Below are positions 44,014 to 52,017 of a stretch of DNA of 64,000 nt, one piece after another. A program made the position numbers and the translations under genes. Below the pieces are notes generated by a model, which had not been told where the DNA came from, searched no databases, and saw nothing but the letters and a program-made list of their open reading frames with translations. Within the stretch, counting starts at the first letter, position 1. Every line of letters begins with the position of its first letter. Source of the stretch: RGIG4576 sp045656705. GTDB lineage: Bacteria; Bacteroidota; Bacteroidia; Bacteroidales; Muribaculaceae. The stretch covers positions 10,664 through 74,663 of the forward strand of contig JAZORR010000036.1 in assembly GCA_045656705.1 (NCBI GenBank), given 5' to 3'.

Positions 44014-44277
44014 GTCTTCAATAGGTATGAATTTTTAAGGTAAAAAAGATTGTTTTAGGTTTGTAACGCAAATATAAGCCCTATTTTTTGGATAGGTCAA
44101 ATAAAAAAATATGTTTTAAAATATGTTTTTTGAATTATTTATGAAAATATGCATAGAATTTATGTATAAAATACTGATAGTTAGTGTGGTGTAATAATGT
44201 GATAAAAGACTGTTAAATAGAGTTAAAGCGCGCTATTGATGGTGTCTGCTATAGCAAAAGGGAGTTTTGGAATGGTG
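44014..44277 (-). promoter_or_regulatory. Gap between lpxH and ispD with predicted promoter
   Basis: AT-rich and without a gene. On the minus strand TTTG (44101-44098), 21 bp, TATATTTG (44076-44069) is a good promoter match, predicting a leader of about 130 nt to ispD that includes the hairpin at 44013-43982. Confidence 0.55.
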
Positions 44278-45039
44278 CTATTTTCTTTCTCCATCGGGAC
44301 GGAAATATTCTATACAGATGTCGTTTCCATCAAAAACTGCATAAGAAAAGTGTTGAATCCAATCTCCTAAAATTATGCATTTTGCGTGATTGGATATTTG
44401 TTCGTTGGCAATAATATGCAAATGACCAAATATATAATAATGTATATCGCTATGAGATGATGCGTGATCTCGAGCAAATTCGAGCAGATTCTCTTTGTGC
44501 TTCTCCACAGCCTGAGCGCAATCTTCACCATTTTTGCGACTGTGTGACGACCAATTGTGAGCAAAAGGAATGGTAATGCACGAAGGAAGCATAGAGTAAA
44601 TGGCTTGGCAGAATTTATTGCGAAATATCCAACGAATAATTCGGAATGAAAGTTTGTGTTTGCCCACACCATCGCCGTGGTTTAGGAAAAATCGTTTGCC
44701 AAGAATTTGGCGTTCAGCTACCCCGTCAACCACTTCTATACCGAGTTCGTTTGGCAGATAGTCGAAAATCCAAATGTCGTGATTGCCAATAAACCAATGA
44801 ATTTTCACACCGTTGTCGGCAAGTTCGGCCAATTTCCCCAAGAAACGAACATATCCTTTAGGTACTACACGAGAATATTCATACCAATAGTCGAGAATGT
44901 CGCCGAGAAGGTATATTTCGCTTGCTTTATCCTTGATAGAATCGAGAAAGCGCACCACACGCCTCTCGTTGTCCAAAGGATTCTTGAGGTATGATGCACC
45001 TAAATGCAGGTCGGAAAGGAAATATACATTCTTGCTCAT
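44278..45039 (-). CDS. lpxH: UDP-2,3-diacylglucosamine diphosphatase
   Basis: 253 residues of the calcineurin-like phosphoesterase family. Metal-binding motifs are in order: SDLHLGA (near residue 9), LGDILDYWYEY, FIGNHDIWIFDYL, LNHGDGVG and FGHLHI. It hydrolyses UDP-2,3-diacylglucosamine to lipid X in lipid A synthesis at the inner membrane. The residues WYEYSRVVPKG agree with LpxH-like enzymes of Bacteroidetes. It follows the DUF59 gene by 16 bp and forms an operon with it. Confidence 0.88.
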   Translation of the reverse strand: MSKNVYFLSDLHLGASYLKNPLDNERRVVRFLDSIKDKASEIYLLGDILDYWYEYSRVVPKGYVRFLGKLAELADNGVKIHWFIGNHDIWIFDYLPNELGIEVVDGVAERQILGKRFFLNHGDGVGKHKLSFRIIRWIFRNKFCQAIYSMLPSCITIPFAHNWSSHSRKNGEDCAQAVEKHKENLLEFARDHASSHSDIHYYIFGHLHIIANEQISNHAKCIILGDWIQHFSYAVFDGNDICIEYFRPDGERK

Positions 45040-45055
45040 AATAATAAATGGAGAT

Positions 45056-45376
45056 TTAGAGGAATCCGAGTTCGAGTTTGGCTTCTTCGCTCATCATATC
45101 CTTATCCCATTCAGGCTCGAAAACGAGTTGGATATCGAGGCTTTTTACACCTTCCACGCTTTCTACCTTCATGCGGATGTCTTCCATAAGGAAATCAGAT
45201 GCAGGACAAGAAGGGGCAGTAAGAGTCATATCTATTTGCACATTGCCATTGTCTTGCACATCGATGCCGTAGATGAGACCAAGTGAGTACACATCTACTG
45301 GAATTTCAGGGTCGAACACCGTTCTGAGCATCTTCACGATGTTTTCTTCTATTTGTAATCTTGTATTTTCGTCCAT
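45056..45376 (-). CDS. DUF59/MIP18-family metal-sulfur cluster assembly factor
   Basis: 106 residues, a single DUF59 domain. The DPEIPVDVYSLGLIYGI signature and the cysteine segment APSCPASDFLMEDI are typical of SufT/PaaD-like proteins that help build or carry iron-sulfur clusters. It is followed by lpxH after 16 bp. A -7-like TAACTTTG (45391-45384, minus) sits only 7 bp before the ATG, so the mRNA could be nearly leaderless, although a -33 box is not seen. Confidence 0.88.
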   Translation of the reverse strand: MDENTRLQIEENIVKMLRTVFDPEIPVDVYSLGLIYGIDVQDNGNVQIDMTLTAPSCPASDFLMEDIRMKVESVEGVKSLDIQLVFEPEWDKDMMSEEAKLELGFL

Positions 45377-45482
45377 AATAATGCAAAGTTAAGCGAATTT
45401 CTATAAACTGCCTAATTTTATGAATATAATTGAAAGGTAAAGCAACTTTGAAGTAAAAAAGTTGTTATAAATGAGGCGAAAA

Positions 45483-45513
45483 TTGTGAGAAAATAAAAAA
45501 GTGTGTAAATTTG
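45483..45513 (+). promoter_or_regulatory. Predicted promoter of the first small barrel gene
   Basis: TTG at 45483-45485, 20 bp, TAAATTTG at 45506-45513. Confidence 0.6.
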
Positions 45514-45543
45514 TGATAAGTTTAACCAATAAATATAATGTAT

Positions 45544-46158
45544 ATGAAGAATTTTAAGAGAATATTATTTGTGGCAGTAGCCATCGTGGCTATGAGTTTC
45601 AGTGCATCGGCTGGTGGTTTCCGCTGGGGTGTGAAGGCCGGTGTGGCTTTGAACAACATTCATTTTAGTGAAGAAATCCTCAACGATTTCGTTGCAAAGG
45701 ATAATCAGGCAGGTTTCACTGGTGGTTTGATGGCTGAATTGACAATACCTGTGATTAATTTGGGTGTTGATGCATCGTTGATGTATGTTCATCGTAATTC
45801 ATTGCAAAAGGCAGGTGGCGAAAAGTTGAATCGCGATTACATAGAAATTCCTGTAAACTTGAAGTATAAGATAAGTCTTCCTCTTGTGGAAAAGGTGGTT
45901 AGTCCATATCTATTTGCTGGTCCAAGTTTTGCATTCAAGACAGGCAAAGACGAAATCAAGGATTTTGTGAAGACACAAAAGTGTGATGTGGCTGTGAATG
46001 TGGGTGTGGCTGTAGAACTCTTCCGTCACGTGCAAGTGAGTGGTAGTTATGGTTTCGGAGTGACCAAGGCACTTGAATATGTGGGCGTGGCAGAAAATAA
46101 GGCTGGCATCGAAGGTAAGAACAAATATTGGACAATCACAGCTGCTTATTTGTTCTAA
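45544..46158 (+). CDS. PorT-like outer-membrane beta-barrel protein
   Basis: 204 residues from ATG 45544 (ATG 45538, two codons earlier, is also possible). Signal peptide MKNFKRILFVAVAIVAMSFSASA. The mature part begins FRWGVKAGVALNNIHFSEE and continues with alternating strands, NRDYIEIPVNLKYKI, VVSPYLFAGPSFAFKTG, and ends TITAAYLF with a terminal Phe. This is the PorT/outer-membrane-barrel (PF13568-like) pattern: eight strands, ligand unknown. A paralogue of similar length follows at 46286. Each has its own promoter and terminator. Confidence 0.82.
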   Translation: MKNFKRILFVAVAIVAMSFSASAGGFRWGVKAGVALNNIHFSEEILNDFVAKDNQAGFTGGLMAELTIPVINLGVDASLMYVHRNSLQKAGGEKLNRDYIEIPVNLKYKISLPLVEKVVSPYLFAGPSFAFKTGKDEIKDFVKTQKCDVAVNVGVAVELFRHVQVSGSYGFGVTKALEYVGVAENKAGIEGKNKYWTITAAYLF

Positions 46159-46181
46159 TTATCATTAAGGAAATTAAAAAT

Positions 46182-46228
46182 ATCGGTATTTTCTCCAAAA
46201 ATGCATGGGTGGAAATGCCGATTTTTTT
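46182..46228 (+). terminator. Terminator between the two small barrel genes
   Basis: ATCGGTATTT (46182-46191) pairs with AAATGCCGAT (46213-46222) with one G-U pair, followed by seven T (46222-46228). The T-run also supplies the -33 box of the next promoter. Confidence 0.75.
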
Positions 46229-46256
46229 GTGTTTACGATAAAATATAGTAGTTTTG
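46226..46256 (+). promoter_or_regulatory. Predicted promoter of the second small barrel gene
   Basis: TTTG at 46226-46229, 19 bp, TAGTTTTG at 46249-46256. Confidence 0.6.
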
Positions 46257-46285
46257 CATAATATTTAGAAAAGAAACAAAACGAG

Positions 46286-46906
46286 ATGAAGAAAAAAATA
46301 ATTTCGATGGTGTTGCTATGCGTGGCATTTTTCAGCTCAAGCGTAGCTATGGCACAAGGTCGCTGGGGTGTGACTGTGGGTGCTGATATGACTAATTTGG
46401 TGTTTGACCAAAAACTTTTCAATGTAGATTACAACTTTGGTGCTACTGCTGGTGTCACTGGTGAAATTATGATGCCAGGTATAGGCTTCGGATTTGAGGC
46501 AGGACTATTGTATACCCAACGAGGAGCAAAATTGCATCTTGGCGATCGCCATTTGTGGGAAAGTCAAGGTTATGGCAAGGAAAACTGTATGCTTCACTAC
46601 TTGGAAATTCCTATTCACTTGAAATTTAGATATAAAAATCTGAACGGATTGGAAAATACCTTTATGCCACTTGTGTTTGTAGGTCCTGAATTTTCGTTCC
46701 TACTTGCAAATAACGATTTGAAGGCATTTGAATATCCAGCAGGAGAATTTGGACTTGATGTGGGACTTGGTGCAGAGCTTATGCGTAAGTTTGAAATCAA
46801 GGCAAGTTATACATGGGGTTTGAGTTACTGTATGAAGACCAAGCAACTCGATGATTACATCGGAAAGAATCGCACTTGGAAACTTTCTTGCACATATTAT
46901 TTCTAA
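46286..46906 (+). CDS. PorT-like outer-membrane beta-barrel protein (paralogue)
   Basis: 206 residues with signal peptide (MKKKIISMVLLCVAFFSSSVAMAQ). It shares layout with the preceding gene: RWGVTVGADMTNLVFDQ at the mature start, MLHYLEIPIHLKFRYK in place of NRDYIEIPVNLKYKI, LVFVGPEFSFLL, and a C-terminal SCTYYF. Similarity between the two is clear in these strands but low in the loops. Function unknown; outer membrane. Confidence 0.82.
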   Translation: MKKKIISMVLLCVAFFSSSVAMAQGRWGVTVGADMTNLVFDQKLFNVDYNFGATAGVTGEIMMPGIGFGFEAGLLYTQRGAKLHLGDRHLWESQGYGKENCMLHYLEIPIHLKFRYKNLNGLENTFMPLVFVGPEFSFLLANNDLKAFEYPAGEFGLDVGLGAELMRKFEIKASYTWGLSYCMKTKQLDDYIGKNRTWKLSCTYYF

Positions 46907-46936
46907 AATAAGTGCGAAAATAAGGGATAAAATATT

Positions 46937-46971
46937 GCAGATGTTGAAGTTAATTCGGCATCTGCTTTTTT
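46937..46971 (+). terminator. Terminator of the second small barrel gene
   Basis: GCAGATG (46937-46943) pairs with CATCTGC (46959-46965), followed by six T (46966-46971). Confidence 0.82.
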
Positions 46972-46984
46972 ATATTTGAAAGAG

Positions 46985-47016
46985 TTTGTGGATTGAGGGA
47001 ATTATTTGTAATTTTG
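46985..47016 (+). promoter_or_regulatory. Predicted priA promoter
   Basis: TTTG at 46985-46988, 20 bp, TAATTTTG at 47009-47016; the start site would be about 22 nt before the ATG. Confidence 0.65.
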
Positions 47017-47044
47017 AGGAGGAAAGTTGAAATAAAATAAGATT

Positions 47045-49510
47045 ATGACACAATTTGTAGATGTAATATTACCATTACCACTTTATAGCACATTCACCTA
47101 TCGCATTCCCGAAATAGTAGAGGGTGTGAAGATAGGTAGTCGTGTGCTTGTGCCATTTGGCCGAAAGAAATTTTATACTGCGATAGTGGTGATGGTGCAT
47201 CACAATGCTCCTCAAGGCTATGAGGTGAAAGAAATTGTGTCGGTGCTCGACGAAGCTCCTATCGTGCGTCATCCTCAATTGAAATTCTGGAATTGGATTT
47301 CAGAATACTATCTATGTTCGCCCGGAGAGGTGTATAAGGCTGCAGTGCCAGCAGGACTGAAAGTGGAAAGCGAGACCGTGATTACTGCTAATCGTGATTA
47401 CGAAGATACAGAAGATTGTCGTCTTGGCGAACGAGAACGCATCATTTACGAACTCGTAGCATCACGCGACAAGGTGCAGCTCAATGAGATAGCAAATGCT
47501 ACAGGATTCAAGAATGTGGAGTCGGTGGTGAGCCGAATGCTCGAAAAAGATGCTATCTATGTGGCCGAAAAGGTGGTGGATAACTATCGTCCAAAGACCG
47601 AGATGTGCATAGCTCTCAATTTGGAGCGAGGTGATGATGAGGGATTGCATCGCTACTTTGATATGGTGCGTCGCAGCAATAAACAAGAGGCTCTCTTGCT
47701 TGCCTATCTTGACCTATCTCGATGGTTGCAGAGTGGCGAACTCCGTGAAGTGAAGAAACAAGAACTTTTGGAGCGTGCCGATGTGACTCCGGCAGTGCTT
47801 AGTGGGGTGATGGGCAAGGGTATTCTCAAGCAATACAAAAAAGAAATCAACCGATTTGCCAATCGTGTGAATCGTGTGCAAGATAAACCCGAACTTAGTG
47901 CAGAGCAAGGACGTGCATATCAAGAGATTCTTGATTCGTTCAAAGAAAAGAATATCACACTTCTGCACGGAGTGACATCGAGTGGAAAAACCTCGATATA
48001 TGTGCATCTTATCGATAAGGTGCTGAAAAATGGTGGTCAGGCATTGTATCTTGTGCCAGAAATAGCACTTACCACGCAATTGACGCAACGATTGCAACAA
48101 TATTTTGGTGATAAATTGCTCATCTACCATTCGAAATTCTCGGATAACGAGCGAGTGGATATATGGAAAAAACTTCTGTATGGCAATGAGCCTTGTGTGG
48201 TGATAGGGGTGCGTTCGTCGGTGTTTCTTCCGTTTGCCAATCTTGGTCTTGTGATAGTGGATGAGGAACACGACACCAGCTACAAACAACAAGATCCTGC
48301 TCCACGCTACAATGGGCGTAATGCAGCCATAATGCTTGCCTCTATGCATGGAGCCAAGACGCTACTTGGATCGGCAACACCTGCCATTGAGGTGTATCAC
48401 AATGCCGAGAAGGGTAGATATGGATTGGTGTCGCTGCTTACTCGCTACGAGGATATAGAGATGCCAGAGGTGGAAGTGGTGGACACTCGCGAGGCACGCA
48501 AGAAGAAGGAGATGAAAGGAATGTTTTCGGGACGCTTGGTGTATCTTTGTCGCGAAAGTCTTGAGGCAGGTGAGCAAGTAATTCTATTTCAAAATCGTCG
48601 AGGATATGCTCCAATGGTGCGATGCAAGCAATGTGAATGGATACCGAAGTGTGAAAATTGCGATGTGTCGCTTACTTATCACAAGCATGTGAATACATTA
48701 TCGTGCCATTATTGTGGATTCACGCTGCAATTACCATCAATTTGTCCGGCGTGCAAGATGCCCGATATCGAAATAGTGGGATATGGCACCGAACGCATCG
48801 AAGATGAGGTGGAGGCTGTGTTCCCAGAAGATAGAATAGCGAGAATGGACCTTGATACCACTCGCAATAAAAATAGTTACGAAAAACTGATAGAGGAATT
48901 TTCTACGGGTAAGAAAAATGTGCTTGTAGGTACTCAAATGGTGACTAAGGGCCTCGATTTTGCAGGGGTTAGCACTGTGGGTATCCTCAATGCCGATACT
49001 ATGATAAATTTCCCTGATTTCCGTTCAGATGAGCGTGCTTTCGATATGATGGAGCAGGTGAGCGGTCGTGCGGGGCGTAAGAGTAAGCGAGGTCGTGTGG
49101 TGATACAGACGAGTGATGTGCGTCATCCTGTGATAGGCTTTGTGAAATCGCACGATTATCTCGGTTTTTATCGATATGAACTTGGTGAGCGTGAGAAATT
49201 TAAATATCCACCATTTTCAAAGATTATCAATATCTATATGAAGCATCGTGATGATAATGTGCTCACAGAGATGTCGGTGCGTTATAGCAATATGCTCCGT
49301 CAGGTGTTTCATCATCGTGTGTTGGGGCCAGAGGCTCCAATGGTGGCAAGGGTGCAGAATTTTTACATCCGTCAGATAGTGCTGAAGATGGAAAATGAGG
49401 CTTCTATGCCTAAGGTGAAGGCTATTTTGCGACAAGTGTACGAGAATATGCTCAATGTGGATAGTCGCATGAAGCAAGTGATACTCTATTATGATGTAGA
49501 CCCTGTGTGA
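47045..49510 (+). CDS. priA: Primosomal replication restart helicase PriA
   Basis: 821 residues (E. coli 732). The N-terminal 3'-DNA-end binding domain starts FVDVILPLPLYSTFTYRIPE. Walker A GVTSSGKTS is near residue 310, and DEEHD near 406 is motif II. Zinc-binding cysteines start near residue 528 (CKQCEWIPKCENCDVS; CHYCGF; CPACKM), then GYGTERIEDEV, VGTQMVTKGLDFAGVSTVG and QVSGRAGRKSKRG. It reloads the replisome at repaired or stalled forks. The copper ATPase gene starts 83 bp downstream on the same strand without a visible terminator. Confidence 0.96.
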   Translation: MTQFVDVILPLPLYSTFTYRIPEIVEGVKIGSRVLVPFGRKKFYTAIVVMVHHNAPQGYEVKEIVSVLDEAPIVRHPQLKFWNWISEYYLCSPGEVYKAAVPAGLKVESETVITANRDYEDTEDCRLGERERIIYELVASRDKVQLNEIANATGFKNVESVVSRMLEKDAIYVAEKVVDNYRPKTEMCIALNLERGDDEGLHRYFDMVRRSNKQEALLLAYLDLSRWLQSGELREVKKQELLERADVTPAVLSGVMGKGILKQYKKEINRFANRVNRVQDKPELSAEQGRAYQEILDSFKEKNITLLHGVTSSGKTSIYVHLIDKVLKNGGQALYLVPEIALTTQLTQRLQQYFGDKLLIYHSKFSDNERVDIWKKLLYGNEPCVVIGVRSSVFLPFANLGLVIVDEEHDTSYKQQDPAPRYNGRNAAIMLASMHGAKTLLGSATPAIEVYHNAEKGRYGLVSLLTRYEDIEMPEVEVVDTREARKKKEMKGMFSGRLVYLCRESLEAGEQVILFQNRRGYAPMVRCKQCEWIPKCENCDVSLTYHKHVNTLSCHYCGFTLQLPSICPACKMPDIEIVGYGTERIEDEVEAVFPEDRIARMDLDTTRNKNSYEKLIEEFSTGKKNVLVGTQMVTKGLDFAGVSTVGILNADTMINFPDFRSDERAFDMMEQVSGRAGRKSKRGRVVIQTSDVRHPVIGFVKSHDYLGFYRYELGEREKFKYPPFSKIINIYMKHRDDNVLTEMSVRYSNMLRQVFHHRVLGPEAPMVARVQNFYIRQIVLKMENEASMPKVKAILRQVYENMLNVDSRMKQVILYYDVDPV

Positions 49511-49593
49511 TTAATTAATAAAGAGTAATAAGTAATTGAGGAGAACTCTGAATCTATTCAGTTTGTTATAGGTGGAAAAACTACGGTGGATTG

Positions 49594-51822
49594 ATGGAAA
49601 ATAATACCGATAAATATATTAGCGAGGTGTATCCTGTGGTGGGTATGCAGTGTGCTGCTTGCTCGGCTCGCATCGAGAAGGTGCTTGGCCGTCAGCAGGG
49701 AGTGGAGGCGTGTGCAGTGAATTTGGCTGCGTGCAATCTGTCGGTTACTTTCAATCCCGAAGTCACTTCTGCCGACCGACTTGCCGAGGTGGTGGCGAAT
49801 ATGGGTTTCCAACTTGTGACAAAAGGTGGCGAAAGTGCCACAGCCGAGCTGGAAGAGCGTGAGCGAGAACGTTACAAGCAGATGAAACGCAATGTGCTGT
49901 GGTCGGCTATGTTATCACTTCCTATAATGGTGCTTTCGATGTTTTTCATGTCGATGCCATATTCCGATGTGATAATGGCTGTGCTTGCCACACCTGTGGT
50001 GTTTTATTTCGGACGAGGCTACTTCGTTAATGCATGGAAGCAACTCAAGCAAGGTTCGGCTAATATGGACACACTTGTGTCGTTGAGCGTGGGTGTTTCC
50101 TATCTGTTCAGCCTTTTCAATATGATTTACCCCGAATTTTGGGAAAGTCGTGGAGTTGTGCCACATGTATATTTCGAGGCATCTGCTATGATTGTAGTGT
50201 TTATTATGCTGGGTAAGATGCTCGAAGAGCGTGCCAAAGGTAATACTTCCGTTGCCATAAAGAAACTTATGGGGCTTGCCCCAAAAACGGCTATGGTGGT
50301 GACCGAGAGTGGCGATCTGCGTGAAACACTTATCGATTACATAAAGGTGGACGATGCTATCGCCGTGCGTCCAGGTGAGAAAGTGCCAGTGGATGGTGTA
50401 GTAGTGGATGGTGCTTCGTTTGTTGACGAGAGTATGCTCAGTGGCGAACCTATCCCTATGGAGAAGGTCGAAGGTGCAGAAGTCTTTGCTGGCACAATCA
50501 ATCAGAAAGGCTCTTTCAGAATGCGTGCCACAAAGGTGGGGAAGGCTACGATGCTCGCCTCTATTATCAAGATGGTGCAAGATGCACAAGGCAGCAAAGC
50601 TCCGATTCAGCGAATAGTGGATAAGGTGGCGAGTGTGTTTGTGCCTGTGATAGTATCTGTGGCATTGATTTCGCTTATAGTGTGGAGCATATTTGGTGGC
50701 GATGAGGGCGTGGTGCATGGAGTGCTTGCCTTTGTCACTGTAGTGATTATAGCCTGCCCGTGTGCGCTCGGATTGGCTACGCCTACAGCAATAATGGTGG
50801 GAGTGGGACGAGGAGCCGAGAAGGGGATACTCATAAAAGATGCCAAAAGCATAGAGATTGCCAAAAAGATAGATGTGGTGGTGCTTGATAAGACAGGAAC
50901 CATCACCGAAGGCCGTCCTGAAGTGGCTGATGTGGTATTTGGTGAAGGAGTAGATGTGGACAAGTGTGCCGATGTGCTGTATTCGCTTGAAATGCAATCG
51001 GAGCATCCGCTTGCCGAAGCTATTGTGCGACATTTCAAGGAAATAGATGCTCAATCGCTCCCTGTGACTGATTTTGATGCCATAGTGGGAGGTGGTGTGA
51101 AAGGCGTGGTGGATGGTAACATTTATTTTGTGGGAAATGCTAAATACCTGAAGCATCAAGGTGTGAAAATGGAGACAGACTTGGAGGTGCGTGCCAACGA
51201 ACTCGAAGAAGAGGCGAAAACTGTGGTTTGGCTTGCCGACGAGCATCGTTCGCTCTTACTCATTGCAATCGTGGATAAAGTGAAATCCTCTTCGGCCGAT
51301 GCCGTGAGCCGATTGCAAGAGATGGGAATAGATGTGTATATGCTCACTGGCGACAATCGAGTCACAGCCGAGGCAGTAGCCCATCAGGTGGGAATCACTC
51401 ATTTCGAGGCACAGGTGTTGCCTCATCAGAAGGCAGAGTTTGTGAAAACTTTGCAAAGTCAAGGCCGATGCGTGGCTATGGTGGGCGATGGTATAAACGA
51501 CAGTGCTGCTCTTGCACAATGTGATATGGGCATTGCTATGGGTAAGGGTAGTGACATTGCTATCGATATAGCCAAAATGGCGATAGTGGGCAATGACTTG
51601 ATGAAAATTCCCGAAGCCATCAATCTGTCGAAGCGTATCGTTCGCACAATTCACCAAAATCTCTTTTGGGCGTTTATCTACAATCTTATAGGAGTGCCTG
51701 TGGCAGCGGGTGTGCTATATCCTGTGTGTGGTTTCTTGCTTAATCCTATGATAGCCAGTGCAGCTATGGCTATGAGTAGTGTGAGTGTGGTTACGAATAG
51801 CGTTTGTTCAGTTAGGAATTAG
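49594..51822 (+). CDS. copA: Copper-type P1B ATPase (heavy-metal exporter)
   Basis: 742 residues from ATG 49594 (the TTG at 49591 is less likely). One N-terminal HMA domain with VGMQCAACSARIEKVL (CAAC near residue 20). Eight membrane segments are expected; the transport motif ACPCALGLATPT is near 387. Catalytic sequence: LDKTGTITEGRP with phosphorylated D432, SEHPLAEAIV, and GDGINDSAALAQ near 631; the actuator has LSGEPIPMEK. The last two spans contain YNLIGVPVAAG and MAMSSVSVVTNS, matching the Cu(I) P1B-1 class. It exports copper from the cytosol. Its last two codons and stop coincide with the GGAATTAGGAG repeat. Confidence 0.94.
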   Translation: MENNTDKYISEVYPVVGMQCAACSARIEKVLGRQQGVEACAVNLAACNLSVTFNPEVTSADRLAEVVANMGFQLVTKGGESATAELEERERERYKQMKRNVLWSAMLSLPIMVLSMFFMSMPYSDVIMAVLATPVVFYFGRGYFVNAWKQLKQGSANMDTLVSLSVGVSYLFSLFNMIYPEFWESRGVVPHVYFEASAMIVVFIMLGKMLEERAKGNTSVAIKKLMGLAPKTAMVVTESGDLRETLIDYIKVDDAIAVRPGEKVPVDGVVVDGASFVDESMLSGEPIPMEKVEGAEVFAGTINQKGSFRMRATKVGKATMLASIIKMVQDAQGSKAPIQRIVDKVASVFVPVIVSVALISLIVWSIFGGDEGVVHGVLAFVTVVIIACPCALGLATPTAIMVGVGRGAEKGILIKDAKSIEIAKKIDVVVLDKTGTITEGRPEVADVVFGEGVDVDKCADVLYSLEMQSEHPLAEAIVRHFKEIDAQSLPVTDFDAIVGGGVKGVVDGNIYFVGNAKYLKHQGVKMETDLEVRANELEEEAKTVVWLADEHRSLLLIAIVDKVKSSSADAVSRLQEMGIDVYMLTGDNRVTAEAVAHQVGITHFEAQVLPHQKAEFVKTLQSQGRCVAMVGDGINDSAALAQCDMGIAMGKGSDIAIDIAKMAIVGNDLMKIPEAINLSKRIVRTIHQNLFWAFIYNLIGVPVAAGVLYPVCGFLLNPMIASAAMAMSSVSVVTNSVCSVRN

Positions 51823-51832
51823 GAGTGAGGAG
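51815..51832 (+). repeat. Dispersed GGAATTAGGAGT(T/G)AGGAG repeat, copy 2
   Basis: GGAATTAGGAGTGAGGAG, one mismatch from the copy at 30663-30680. It overlaps the copA stop codon (51820-51822), so the repeat sequence encodes the C-terminal Asn and stop. Confidence 0.5.
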
Positions 51833-51904
51833 TTTTTGAATTGTTCTGTTTTTCGGATTTGTTATTCTAAAGGTCGTATATTTTTATAAAAAACATCCTA
51901 CGAT

Positions 51905-51935
51905 TTTGCAGTTTCTTTTTTTTTTTTTTTCTTTG
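51905..51935 (+). promoter_or_regulatory. Candidate phase-variable promoter of the pilus operon with a T15 spacer
   Basis: TTTG (51905-51908) and a -7-like TTTCTTTG (51928-51935) are 19 bp apart, and a 15-T homopolymer (51916-51930) fills most of the spacer. The second base of the -7 box is T instead of A. Change in T number would change spacing. The predicted transcript starts about 75 nt before ATG 52018. Confidence 0.4.
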
Positions 51936-52012
51936 TGTAGTTTTTTGGAAGACAATCACCATTAACTATCATTGAGGGGAAACCGATGACTATAACAAAA
52001 ACGAGAAACTGC
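51908..52012. repeat. Inverted repeat GCAGTTTCT ... AGAAACTGC upstream of the pilus operon
   Basis: GCAGTTTCT (51908-51916) and its exact reverse complement (52004-52012) are 87 bp apart. They enclose the T-run and the predicted start site and end just before the first pilus gene. Beyond the 9 bp, similarity continues weakly through A/T-rich sequence. Confidence 0.45.
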
Positions 52013-52017
52013 CGCCT

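Noticed and set aside
49915..51246. 443-codon frame opposite copA
   Set aside because: Extreme His content and no domain; copA has every P-type ATPase motif in this region.
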